NCBI RefSeq assembly: GCF_008364795.1
Contig: NZ_VTTM01000004.1
Span: 222,770-286,769, forward strand
Origin: Azospirillum oryzae
GTDB taxonomy: Bacteria > Pseudomonadota > Alphaproteobacteria > Azospirillales > Azospirillaceae
DNA length: 64,000 nucleotides
Direction: 5' to 3'
The notes under the pieces: model-generated
Told to the model about the DNA's origin: nothing
What the model saw: the letters and a program-made list of their open reading frames with translations, nothing else
Databases searched by the model: none
In this document: piece after piece, positions 8,588-16,607 of the stretch
How positions within the stretch are numbered: position 1 is the stretch's first letter
How the letters are laid out: the number at the start of each line of letters is the position of its first letter
Position numbers and translations under genes: made by a program

Positions 8588-9606
8588 CCACCCATCTTCG
8601 TGTCGTGGCCCCCGGCCCCAGCTCCACCATCCAGGATCGTGGGCGGGTCGGGTATCAGCGCTATGGTGTCTCTGTCGCCGGGGCGGCCGATCCGCTGTTG
8701 CATGCCGTCGCCAACGCCCTGGTCGGCAACCGGCCGGGGGAGGGGGCGGTGGAGTTCACCCTGGCCGGCGACAGTGTGGTGGTGGAAGGCGGGCCCGTGC
8801 GCATCGCCGTCGCCGCCGATGCCGAATTGACGGTCGATGGCGAACCGGTCCCGTCCTGGACCAGCCTGCGGCTGACCGACGGGCAGAGCCTGCGCATCGG
8901 TGCCTTGCGCAGCGGCATGCGCGGCTATTGGGCGGTGGAGGGCGGCTTCGCCCTTCAGCCGGTTCTGGGCAGCATCGCCACCCACATACGCAGCCGTATG
9001 GGTGGGCTGGACGGCGGCGCGCTGAAGCCCGGCGACCGGCTGCCGTTGGCTCTGGATCAGGCGGCGGACCGGGGAGAGCGCTGCCTGGATCCATCGCTGT
9101 TGCCGGGGCGCGGCGGACGGCTGCGCGTCATGCTGGGACCACAGCAGGATTACTTTACCCCAGCCGGGATCGAGGCCTTCCTGGAGGAGGACTATACCGT
9201 CAGCCACGAGGCCGACCGCATGGGCTGCCGGCTGGACGGCCCGGTGATCGAGCATGCACGCGGCTTCAACATCACCTCGGACGGCATCCCGCTGGGCGCC
9301 GTGCAGGTGCCGGGCACCGGGCGGCCCATCGTGCTGCTGGCCGACCGCCAGACCACCGGCGGCTATCCCAAGATCGCCTGTGTCGTCGGGCCGGACGTCG
9401 CGGCGCTGGCGCAGATGCGGCCGGGCGAGCGGCTGCGCTTCACCCCGGTCGATGCGGCGGAGGCCGGACGCATCCAGGCCCGCCACCGCGAGATGGTGGA
9501 CGGCTTGCCGGCGCTGTTGCAATCGGCCGGCGGTTTCGCGCTGTACGACAGCGGCCGGCTGCTCGGCTTCAACCTGATCGGCGGCGTCGTCACCGGCTGG
9601 GACTGA
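8584..9606 (+). CDS. pxpC: 5-oxoprolinase subunit C
   Basis: A 340-residue protein of the KipA/PxpC family (CT_A_B domain, shared with urea amidolyase). Family landmarks are STIQDRGRVGYQRYGVSVAG near residue 15, the NRPGEGAVEFTLAG segment, and the long C-terminal block with SDGIPLGAVQVPGTGRP and TTGGYPKIACVVGPD. It is the catalytic partner of PxpB and starts inside the last codons of pxpB. The next same-strand gene encodes a chemoreceptor rather than pxpA. Confidence 0.93.
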   Translation: MTTHLRVVAPGPSSTIQDRGRVGYQRYGVSVAGAADPLLHAVANALVGNRPGEGAVEFTLAGDSVVVEGGPVRIAVAADAELTVDGEPVPSWTSLRLTDGQSLRIGALRSGMRGYWAVEGGFALQPVLGSIATHIRSRMGGLDGGALKPGDRLPLALDQAADRGERCLDPSLLPGRGGRLRVMLGPQQDYFTPAGIEAFLEEDYTVSHEADRMGCRLDGPVIEHARGFNITSDGIPLGAVQVPGTGRPIVLLADRQTTGGYPKIACVVGPDVAALAQMRPGERLRFTPVDAAEAGRIQARHREMVDGLPALLQSAGGFALYDSGRLLGFNLIGGVVTGWD

Positions 9607-9644
9607 GCCCGCCTCTTTCCGTTACCCACAATGGAGGTCTCCCG

Positions 9645-11219
9645 ATGCTGCAGCGTGTGGGCCGTACCCTTGCCATGCGTGTCGTCGTTCCCATCGCGTT
9701 GATGGTCACGGTCATCAGCGCGACCGGCATAGCCGCCGTCGTCACCGTCAACCGCGAGGATGCCCGCACCGCATTGGAGGACCGGGCCGCCGTCACCGTC
9801 CGCGTCATCGCCGGCGGATTGGCGGAGCCGCTGTGGAACGTCGATGCCGAATCCGCCGCGGCGCAGTTGGCCGCGCTGTCCAACGACCCCGATTATCTCG
9901 GCAGCCGGGTGCTCGACCCCAAGGGGCAGGTCTTCGCCAAGAGCGGCGACGTGTCGGACGGCGACCCGTCGGTGCTGGTCCGCCGCGCCGAAATCCAGCG
10001 CAAGACCGGCGCCCGCGTCGATACGCTGGGCACGGTGGAAATCCACCTGTCGCCCCGTCGGGCGGAGGGGCAGGCGCGGGACCGGGCATGGCTGCTGGCC
10101 GGCGGTGGGCTGGCGGCGCTGGTGGCGCTGTGCGGCGTGCTGTTCCTGATGGTGCGCGGCGCCACCCGGCCCATCGTCCGGCTGACCGGGGTGATGACCC
10201 GGCTGGCCGACGGCGACATCGCGGTCGATGTGCCGTCGCTCGACCGCCGCGACGAGATCGGCCGGATGGCCGAAGCCGTTCAGGTCTTCAAGGAGCAGGG
10301 TGCGGCCAAGCAGCGGCTGGAGGCCGAACAGGTCACACTGCGCCGGCAGGCCGAGGCGGAGCGGCATGCCGCCATCGCCGCGGTCGCCGACGATTTCGAA
10401 CGGCGTGTCGGCAGCGTGCTGGGCGAGGTGCTGCGGACCACCGACGGCATGGGCGCCGCCACCCGTGGCCTTGCCGACGTGGCGGAGCACAACGGGGAGG
10501 TCAGCCGGCAGGCCGCCGGCAATGCCGCGGCGGTGAATGCCTCGGTCGACGGCATGGCCGCCGCGGTCGATGAACTGGTCGCGTCGATCCGCGAGATTTC
10601 CGCCCAGGCCCAGCATTCGCAATCCATCGCCGACGAGGCGTCGCGTCGGGCCTCAAAGGCCACCGAACAGGTGGCCGGGTTGGTTCAGGCCTCCGACCGG
10701 GTGTCGGCGGTGGTGACGCTGATCCATGCCATCGCCAAGCAAACCAACCTTCTCGCGCTGAACGCAACCATCGAGGCTGCGCGTGCCGGGGAGGCCGGCA
10801 AGGGCTTCGCCGTCGTCGCCGGCGAGGTGAAGGCGCTGGCGACGCAGACCGCCAAGGCGACCGAGGACATCGAGACGCAGATCCGCGCGATCCAGGGCTC
10901 CACCGGCTCGGCCGCCGACGAGATTATCGAGATCGCCCGCGTGGTGGAAGACCTCAGCCAGATCAGCGCCTCCATCGCCGCGGCGGTGGAGGAGCAGAAT
11001 GCGGCGACGGCGGAAATCGGCCGCGGCGTCAGCGAGGCGGCGCAGGGGGTGCGCGCGCTGCTGGGCGACGTCAACGCCACCTCCGACGTCGCGGGGCAGA
11101 CCGGCGCCGCGTCCAACCAGCTGGACGGCGCCGCCGGCATGCTGGCGGAGCAGATGGGGACCATGCGCAGCGAGGTTGCCGGCTTCATCCATTCCCTGCG
11201 ACAGTCGGATGCGGCGTGA
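9645..11219 (+). CDS. Methyl-accepting chemotaxis protein embedded in the 5-oxoprolinase operon
   Basis: A 524-residue transmembrane chemoreceptor. TM1 is at about 10-32, followed by a small periplasmic domain of about 110 residues containing EPLWNVDAESAAAQLAAL (CHASE8-like or small cache-like). TM2 is at about 144-166, then a HAMP domain (RPIVRLTGVMTRLADGDI) and a cytoplasmic signalling domain with the conserved tip KQTNLLALNATIEAARAGE. ATGGAGG lies before the start. It sits 38 bases after pxpC and 43 before pxpA, so it is probably co-transcribed. A role in taxis toward pyroglutamate or a related substrate is inferred from position only. No C-terminal CheR-binding pentapeptide is present. 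Confidence 0.93.
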   Translation: MLQRVGRTLAMRVVVPIALMVTVISATGIAAVVTVNREDARTALEDRAAVTVRVIAGGLAEPLWNVDAESAAAQLAALSNDPDYLGSRVLDPKGQVFAKSGDVSDGDPSVLVRRAEIQRKTGARVDTLGTVEIHLSPRRAEGQARDRAWLLAGGGLAALVALCGVLFLMVRGATRPIVRLTGVMTRLADGDIAVDVPSLDRRDEIGRMAEAVQVFKEQGAAKQRLEAEQVTLRRQAEAERHAAIAAVADDFERRVGSVLGEVLRTTDGMGAATRGLADVAEHNGEVSRQAAGNAAAVNASVDGMAAAVDELVASIREISAQAQHSQSIADEASRRASKATEQVAGLVQASDRVSAVVTLIHAIAKQTNLLALNATIEAARAGEAGKGFAVVAGEVKALATQTAKATEDIETQIRAIQGSTGSAADEIIEIARVVEDLSQISASIAAAVEEQNAATAEIGRGVSEAAQGVRALLGDVNATSDVAGQTGAASNQLDGAAGMLAEQMGTMRSEVAGFIHSLRQSDAA

Positions 11220-11262
11220 GAACGCCCGACAGCTTCGTTTGACTGACTTGAGAGAAAACGCC

Positions 11263-12024
11263 ATGCCGAGCATCGATCTGAATTGCGACATGGGGGAGGG
11301 GTACGGCGCCTGGACCATGGGCGACGACCGGGCGATGCTGGACATCGTCACCTCCGCCAACATCGCCTGCGGCTTTCATGCCGGCGACCCCACCATCATG
11401 GCCGACACCGCCCGGCTGGCGGGGGAGAAGGGCGTGCGCATCGGCGCCCATCCCGGCTTCGAGGATCGCCCCGGCTTCGGCCGCCGGGTGATCCGCGGCA
11501 TCACCATCACGGAGGTCGAACGGCTGGTCGCCTATCAGGTAGGCGCGCTCCAGGCCTGCGCCGCGCTGTCGAGCCAGCGGGTGACCCATGTGAAGCCGCA
11601 CGGCGCGCTCTACAACATGGCGGCGGTGGAGCCGGATCTGGCCGGCGCCATCGCCCGCGGGATCAAGGCGGTGGACCCCGCCCTGCTATTCGTCGTCCCG
11701 CCGCTGAGCGCCATGGAGCGCGCCGGGCAGGATCTGGGCCTGCGCGTGGCGCGCGAGGCCTTCGCCGACCGCACCTATGAGGATGACGGCACGCTGACGC
11801 CGCGCAGCGTCGCCGGATCGGTGATCCACGACCCGAATCTGGCCGCGGCGCGGGTGGTGCGTATGGTGCTGGACGGGGCGGTGGAGAGCCGCCACGGCAC
11901 CCGGCTGCCGATCGTCGCGGATACCATCTGCGTCCATGGCGACACGCCCACCGCGGTGGCGATGGCAGCGACGGTGCGCCGCGCGCTGGAAGCGGCGGGG
12001 GTGGCGGTGGCGGCAGTGGCGTAA
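11263..12024 (+). CDS. pxpA: 5-oxoprolinase subunit A (LamB/YcsF family)
   Basis: A 253-residue LamB/YcsF-family protein. It begins with the diagnostic IDLNCDMGEGYGAW and continues with SANIACGFHAGDP, IGAHPGFEDRPGFGRR, VTHVKPHGALYN and, near the C-terminus, ICVHGDTPTAV. These include the conserved Asp and His residues of the family. PxpA acts with PxpB and PxpC to hydrolyse 5-oxoproline to glutamate at the cost of ATP. The ATG at 11263 follows GAGAGA. It is the last gene of the island and is followed by the second palindromic repeat. Confidence 0.95.
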   Translation: MPSIDLNCDMGEGYGAWTMGDDRAMLDIVTSANIACGFHAGDPTIMADTARLAGEKGVRIGAHPGFEDRPGFGRRVIRGITITEVERLVAYQVGALQACAALSSQRVTHVKPHGALYNMAAVEPDLAGAIARGIKAVDPALLFVVPPLSAMERAGQDLGLRVAREAFADRTYEDDGTLTPRSVAGSVIHDPNLAAARVVRMVLDGAVESRHGTRLPIVADTICVHGDTPTAVAMAATVRRALEAAGVAVAAVA

Positions 12025-12045
12025 GGGCTGCCACTTGCTGAGTTA

Positions 12046-12096
12046 GACCCCCACCCTAACCCTCCCCCGCCCAGCGGGGGAGGCTAAGTGGGGGCA
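12046..12096. repeat. Palindromic intergenic repeat, copy 2
   Basis: The left arm (about 12046-12070, ending CCTAACCCTCCCCCGC) and the right arm (about 12074-12096, GCGGGGGAGGCTAAGTGGGG) form a strong imperfect hairpin with a very short loop. The arms share the ACCCTCCCCCGC core with the larger copy at 5950-6054. It lies 22 bases after pxpA, where it could also act as a transcription or mRNA end. Confidence 0.72.
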
Positions 12097-12150
12097 TCCG
12101 TAAGCCTGCAGTCTCCCACATCCTCCCGCAATACGCGAACACCCACGCAT

Positions 12151-12172
12151 TTTTGCATCGCAGCATGCAAAA
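12151..12172. promoter_or_regulatory. Candidate operator: 8-base dyad TTTTGCAT-N6-ATGCAAAA
   Basis: A perfect 8-base inverted repeat with a six-base spacer (CGCAGC) lies about 120 bases upstream of the porin-like gene. The surrounding 12120-12300 stretch is unusually A/T-rich for this window. The A/T-rich arms and lack of a G/C-rich stem argue against a terminator and suggest a dimeric repressor or activator site. The regulator is not identifiable. Confidence 0.4.
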
Positions 12173-12291
12173 GCCGGGTCACAGTTTTGTCAGAATTTTA
12201 GACGAACATCCCTCAAACCGGAAAGGATACACAGGGCCGTATCGACCAAACGGACAGTCGACCATCGGCCGAACAGCACAGGGCTTGCCAA

Positions 12292-13056
12292 ATGAAGCGA
12301 AAAATTTCCATGCCTATTCTGGCGGCAATGGCAATTTTATCGGCAAGCGGTGCGTCCGCCGATATTCTATACCAAAAGGGTAGTGTTGCAGATCAGCGAC
12401 ATTTCTTGGCCGTCGATGTCTCGTGGGGGGAGCTGGAAATCGGACAGGCCGACAGCGCCCGCAACCGGCTGGTGGGGGCGGCGGCCTTGCCGCCGGCCGC
12501 CGGTGCCGGAAGCCGGACGGCGAAGCTGACCTACTACACCCCGCCGCTGCGTGGATTCGAACTGGGCGCCAGCTACACGCCGATGCCGCGTGGCGTCGGC
12601 GACATGCCGGATCCGCGCGAGGCGATGCATCTGGTGGAGGCGGCCGTCCGCAAGACCATCCTGATGGGCGGCGTCAGCACCCGCCTCTCCGCCGGAACCA
12701 GCCGGGCACGGGTGCGCGGCGACAGCCGCCGGCTGCCGCGTCAGTCCTGGATCGTCGGAACGCAGTTCGCGTGGCAGAGCGTGACGCTGGACGGCGACCT
12801 GCGCCAACAGCAGGAGGCCGACGGCCTGTCGGTCCGCAGCGTGAACGCGGCCCTGGCCTATGGCCGCGGCGACATGTCCCTGTCCTTGCGGGCGAGGCGG
12901 ACGCTGCCGGAGAATGGCGCGGCCAGCGACCATTACCTTGCCGATCTGGCCTACCACATCACGCCGCGCTGGCAGGTGATGGCTGACACCAACATCGACA
13001 CCGGTGCCGGGTCCATGGGCACGGTGGTCAAGGTCGGCACCCGGCTGGTGTTCTAG
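12292..13056 (+). CDS. Short porin-like outer-membrane protein
   Basis: A 254-residue exported protein. The signal peptide MKRKISMPILAAMAILSASG ends near ASA (about residue 23). The mature sequence alternates polar and hydrophobic residues in short strands, contains KLTYYTPPLRGFELGASYTP (typical of Rhodospirillales porins) and ends in Phe, as beta-barrel proteins do. Usual porins of this kind are 350-420 residues, so this one is clearly shorter and may form a smaller barrel. The upstream region is A/T-rich with a dyad symmetry. Two hairpins follow the stop codon. It stands alone between the pxp island and minus-strand genes. Confidence 0.7.
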   Translation: MKRKISMPILAAMAILSASGASADILYQKGSVADQRHFLAVDVSWGELEIGQADSARNRLVGAAALPPAAGAGSRTAKLTYYTPPLRGFELGASYTPMPRGVGDMPDPREAMHLVEAAVRKTILMGGVSTRLSAGTSRARVRGDSRRLPRQSWIVGTQFAWQSVTLDGDLRQQQEADGLSVRSVNAALAYGRGDMSLSLRARRTLPENGAASDHYLADLAYHITPRWQVMADTNIDTGAGSMGTVVKVGTRLVF

Positions 13057-13057
13057 G

Positions 13058-13091
13058 GTCTGTCCGATGCTTATCAAAGCATCGGACAGAC
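13058..13091. terminator. Perfect hairpin directly after the porin-like gene
   Basis: Arms 13058-13072 and 13077-13091 are perfectly complementary over 15 bases around the loop ATCA. The stem begins one base after the stop codon. There is no T-tract, so it is either a mRNA-stabilising hairpin, a factor-assisted terminator, or a dispersed palindrome. It is followed by CTCTAG, as is the next hairpin. Confidence 0.55.
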
Positions 13092-13110
13092 TCTAGCCTT
13101 CTGATTTTCC

Positions 13111-13153
13111 GTGCGATTCACGCTTCAGACGATTCCGTCTGAACCGATCGCAC
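13111..13153. repeat. Second hairpin, interrupted stem
   Basis: Outer arms GTGCGAT (13111-13117) and ATCGCAC (13147-13153) and inner arms TTCAGACG (13124-13131) and CGTCTGAA (13136-13143) pair around loop ATTC, with an asymmetric internal loop of six against three bases. Like the hairpin just upstream, it is followed by CTCTAG. Between two convergent genes it may act as a shared transcription end, or the pair may be copies of a dispersed palindrome. Confidence 0.5.
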
Positions 13154-13217
13154 TCTAGCGGCACCGGAATCGGCGGGGAGATGGCGCCTCCCCCCGTCGT
13201 TACGAGAAATGAGCCGT

Positions 13218-13889
13218 TCAGTTCGCCGCGAAGCAATAGAGCAACCCGGCGCCGCCGGTGCCCTTCAGCGCGTCCTGGCTGCAGCCGCCGCGCGAGGCAT
13301 GCGAGGAATTCCAGGATTTCGCCGGGGGCTGCTCGTCCAGGCCCATGCGGTCATGGTGGCCGAGCATGGCGGCGCCCTCGGTGCCGCTCCTGGTCCAGTT
13401 GCCGCAGGTCATGTCCTGGCCGGCGGGGAAGGCGGTGCCGTCCGGCTGCGACCCGGTCAGGATGTCGTGCGTGTTGGGCTGGTCGCCGCGGCCGTTGATC
13501 GTTTCACCCTTCTCGTTCAACGCGGTCTGCTTGTTCAGGGCATTGGTCCCATGCAGCTCTTCGACCGAGCGGGCGATCACGTCGCCCTTGGCGTTCTGCC
13601 AGGGGCCCTTGCCGATGCGGTCGCGCGCGTCGACCGCCGGCTGGCCGTCGGCGGCCTGGGTGCTGAGATAGGCCCGCCATGTGCGGCTGCCGGCGCCGGC
13701 AGCCTGGGCCAGCTGCTGGCAATGCCGGTCGGCGCCGCTCAGCCCGCCGAGATCGGCTCCCTTGCCGGTGCCGACGCTGGTGACGAAGAACGTCATGGCG
13801 GACGGGCCGGTCTGCTGCGCCGCCGCAGCCCCTGGGATCGCCAACAGGAAGGCGGCCGCCGCTGCGATCCGGACGCTTGCACTGAACAT
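13218..13889 (-). CDS. Secreted lectin-like / endostatin-fold-like protein
   Basis: A 223-residue exported protein. The signal peptide ends at about residue 24 (AAAA before QQTGPSAM). The mature part contains TFFVTSVGTGKGADLGGLSG, an early CQQLA, TWRAYLS, and later TCGNW, GGCSQ and YCFA. The four cysteines could form two disulfides. The layout matches a family commonly annotated as lectin in alphaproteobacteria and related to DUF1554-like C-type-lectin/endostatin folds. That assignment is from memory of the family and not tested. A strong ribosome-binding site, GGAGGAAA, precedes the ATG. The ligand is unknown. Confidence 0.65.
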   Translation of the reverse strand: MFSASVRIAAAAAFLLAIPGAAAAQQTGPSAMTFFVTSVGTGKGADLGGLSGADRHCQQLAQAAGAGSRTWRAYLSTQAADGQPAVDARDRIGKGPWQNAKGDVIARSVEELHGTNALNKQTALNEKGETINGRGDQPNTHDILTGSQPDGTAFPAGQDMTCGNWTRSGTEGAAMLGHHDRMGLDEQPPAKSWNSSHASRGGCSQDALKGTGGAGLLYCFAAN

Positions 13890-13975
13890 GGGTTTCCTCC
13901 GTTGCTGTTTGTTTCGTGGCCGGGATCGACCTTGCCGGCCGAGCCGGTTGGATGAAGACGCTCAGGACGGACGAT

Positions 13976-15103
13976 TCATTCCCCTGATTTCGCCGAACCC
14001 AGCGCGGCGGCCAGCCGGTCGGCCGCCTCGTCCACCTCCGCTGCCGTCGTGCCGCGGCCGATGCCGAAACGCACGCTGGCGTGGGCATCCATGACGGAGA
14101 GGCCGAGCGCCAGCAGGACATGCGATGCCTCGCTCGCGCCGCTGTGACAGGCGGAGCCGGTGGCGACGGCAAGCTCCGGCAGATCCAGCAGCCGGTCGGC
14201 GGCGTCGATGCCGGGTATGGTGACGTTCAGGCAGCCGGCCAGACCATCCGCCGTGCCGTTGCGGCTGATGCCGGGCAGGCGGCTCCGCAGCCGGTGCCAC
14301 AGCCGGTCTCGCAATTCGCTGATGCGCCGGGCGTCCTCTTCCCGCCGTTTACGGGCCAGCCGGCAGGCGGCGCCCAGCCCGACGCAGAGCGGCGTCGGCA
14401 AGGTTCCGCCCCGCAGGCCGCGCTGCTGCCCGCCGCCGGGCGAGGCCGGCACGGGCCGGAAGGGGCGGCGGACGATCAGGGCGCCTATTCCCATCGGTCC
14501 ATAGAGCTTGTGCCCCGACAGGCTGAGGCCGTGGATCCCGAGCGCCGCCATGTCGAGGGCGCGCGTGCTCAGGGCCTGCACCGCGTCGCTGTGCATCGTC
14601 GCACCATGGCGCGACGCGACCGCCGCCAGTTCGGCCAGCGGCTGGACTGTCCCGACCTCGTTGTTGGCGGCCATCACCGACACCAGCGCCGGTGTCGGCA
14701 AACCGGACAGGGCCTCGTCCAAGGCGGCGGGATCGACACGGCCGCCGGCATCCACCGGCAGGATGGCCACCGCATGGCCGCGCCGCCGCAGCTCCGGCAG
14801 GCAGCCCAGCACGCTGGCATGCTCCACCGCCGAGACGACGCAGCCGCCGCCCGCCGGAACCCCGCCCAGCAGCGCCAGCGTGTTGGCTTCGGTGGCGCCG
14901 GAGGTGAAGACCGCCTCGCCCGGCTGCGCGCCGACCAGGGCGGCGACCTCCGCCCGTGCCTGCGCGATGGCGTCGGCGGCGCGCCAGCCGGCCGGATGGG
15001 CGGCGTGCGGGTTGCCAACCGCTTGGCCGCGCATCCAGGGCAGCATCGCCTCCAGCACCAGCGGGTCGAGCGGCGTCGAGGCCAGATGGTCGAGATAGAT
15101 CAT
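13976..15103 (-). CDS. Cysteine desulfurase (NifS/IscS family)
   Basis: A 375-residue PLP-dependent enzyme that removes sulfur from cysteine for Fe-S or thio-compound synthesis. It starts with the family opening MIYLDHLASTPLDP and has TSGATEANTLAL. The PLP lysine is in LSLSGHKLYGPMGIGAL, and the persulfide-forming cysteine is in ATGSACHSGASEASHVL. No isc, suf or nif scaffold gene lies next to it. It may therefore be a stand-alone or specialised desulfurase, and I give no gene symbol. The stop is 86 bases from the start of the lectin-like gene on the same strand. Confidence 0.9.
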   Translation of the reverse strand: MIYLDHLASTPLDPLVLEAMLPWMRGQAVGNPHAAHPAGWRAADAIAQARAEVAALVGAQPGEAVFTSGATEANTLALLGGVPAGGGCVVSAVEHASVLGCLPELRRRGHAVAILPVDAGGRVDPAALDEALSGLPTPALVSVMAANNEVGTVQPLAELAAVASRHGATMHSDAVQALSTRALDMAALGIHGLSLSGHKLYGPMGIGALIVRRPFRPVPASPGGGQQRGLRGGTLPTPLCVGLGAACRLARKRREEDARRISELRDRLWHRLRSRLPGISRNGTADGLAGCLNVTIPGIDAADRLLDLPELAVATGSACHSGASEASHVLLALGLSVMDAHASVRFGIGRGTTAAEVDEAADRLAAALGSAKSGE

Positions 15104-15148
15104 GGCGCCCAGTATCGCGCCATCGGCGGCGGAAGGGGAGGGGTGGCG

Positions 15149-16525
15149 TTACTGCGCCGGCTGGTCCGGCCGTTCCGCCGGCCGTTCCGCCGACTGCGCC
15201 GCGTTGCTGCCGCTGACGCGCCAGACGGCGTTGCCGACATCGTCGGCGACCAGCAGAGCGCCCTTGTTGTCCAGCGTGACGCCGACCGGGCGGCCCTGCG
15301 CCTTGCCGTCCTTGTCGAGGAAGCCGGCCAGCACGTCCACCGGCTCGCCCGACGGCTTGCCGTTCTGGAAGGGCACGAAGATCACCTTGTAGCCGCTGGC
15401 GGGATCGCGGTTCCAGGACCCGTGCTGGCCGATGAAGGCCCCCTGCTGCAGGTTCGCCGGCAACTCGCCGGGCCTGGAGAAGGTGAGGCCGAGCGAGGCG
15501 GTGTGCGGACCCAGCGCATAATCGGGTGGGATCGCCTTGGCGACGAGGTCGGGGCGCTGCGGCTCCACCCGCTGGTCGACATGCTGGCCGTAATAGCTGT
15601 AGGGCCAGCCGTAGAAGCCGCCGTCCTTCACCGACGTCATGTAGTCGGGGACGAGGTCGCTGCCGATCTCGTCACGCTCGTTGACGGCGGTCCACAGCGC
15701 GCCGGTCACCGGATTCCAGTCCATGCCGTTCGGGTTGCGCAGGCCCGTCGCGAAAATGCGGTGCGCGCCGGTCTTCAGGTCGATCTCCCAGATGGCGGCG
15801 CGGCCCTGCTCCGCCTCCATCCCGTTCTCGCCGACATTGCTGTTGGACCCAACGGTGGCGTAGAGCTTGCCGCCGTCGCGGCTGGCGATGATGTTCTTGG
15901 TCCAATGGTGGTTGATCGGCCCGGCCGGCAGGTCGACGACTTTCACCGGCTTGGCGGTGATCTTCGTGTCGCCCTCCTTGTAGGGCACCTTCACCACCGC
16001 GTCGGTGTTGGCGATGTAAAGGTCGTTGCCGACCAGCGCCATGCCGAAGGGCGAATAAAGCCCCTGCAGGAAAGGTTCGCGGACATCGGCCTTGCCGTCG
16101 CCGTCGGTGTCGCGCAGCAGGGTGATGCGGTCGGCGCTGGGCGTCTTGGCGCCGGCCTTGCCCATCACCAGCCCCATCACCCAGCCCTTGATGCCCTTGC
16201 CGTCCTCCGGCTTCGGCGGGGCGTTGGTCTCCGCCACCAGGATGTCGCCGTTGGGCAGCGCCCGCAGCCAGCGCGGATGGTCCAGCCCGGTGGCGAAGGG
16301 GGTGACGCTCAGCCCCTGGGCCGCGACCGGCTGCGCTCCCTGCGGCCAGCCGACGGCGTCGGCGATGTTGACCGTGGGGATCAGCGAGGATTTCGGTTCC
16401 GGCAGGGTCGGGTTGGGACCGGTGCCGGCCGACACCGGCAGCGTCGCCTGATCGCCGCAGCCGGCGAGCGACAGGACCGCGACCGTCGCGGATAGCATGA
16501 GGGCTGGCCGTATGGTGCTGTGCAT
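15149..16525 (-). CDS. Lipoprotein of the PQQ-type sorbosone/glucose dehydrogenase family
   Basis: About 458 residues from the ATG at 16525. A signal peptide ends in the lipobox LSLAGC (cysteine about residue 22), so it is a predicted lipoprotein. The body is a six-bladed propeller typical of the GSDH/sorbosone dehydrogenase family: [65 protein letters not shown] and GQHGSWNRD are its usual landmarks. The family oxidises sugars or aldehydes with PQQ in the periplasm, but many members have no proven substrate. An upstream ATG at 16573 would add 16 residues before the signal and is less likely. Confidence 0.85.
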   Translation of the reverse strand: MHSTIRPALMLSATVAVLSLAGCGDQATLPVSAGTGPNPTLPEPKSSLIPTVNIADAVGWPQGAQPVAAQGLSVTPFATGLDHPRWLRALPNGDILVAETNAPPKPEDGKGIKGWVMGLVMGKAGAKTPSADRITLLRDTDGDGKADVREPFLQGLYSPFGMALVGNDLYIANTDAVVKVPYKEGDTKITAKPVKVVDLPAGPINHHWTKNIIASRDGGKLYATVGSNSNVGENGMEAEQGRAAIWEIDLKTGAHRIFATGLRNPNGMDWNPVTGALWTAVNERDEIGSDLVPDYMTSVKDGGFYGWPYSYYGQHVDQRVEPQRPDLVAKAIPPDYALGPHTASLGLTFSRPGELPANLQQGAFIGQHGSWNRDPASGYKVIFVPFQNGKPSGEPVDVLAGFLDKDGKAQGRPVGVTLDNKGALLVADDVGNAVWRVSGSNAAQSAERPAERPDQPAQ

Positions 16526-16607
16526 GCGCCGAAATCCCGCGTCTGTGGGCGTGGAGGGAGTACCCACGGTCAACGGCAGGGCGGACCTGTTGGTTCCGTT
16601 GCGGTTC

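Noticed and set aside
8928..9644. Upstream extension of the chemoreceptor frame over pxpC
   Set aside because: The stretch is Arg/Gly-rich, overlaps a conserved gene, and the receptor has a proper start with a ribosome-binding site at 9645.
14081..16495. An 804-codon plus-strand frame covering the cysteine desulfurase and sorbosone-dehydrogenase genes
   Set aside because: It spans two real minus-strand genes and the gap between them and shows no recognisable domain.
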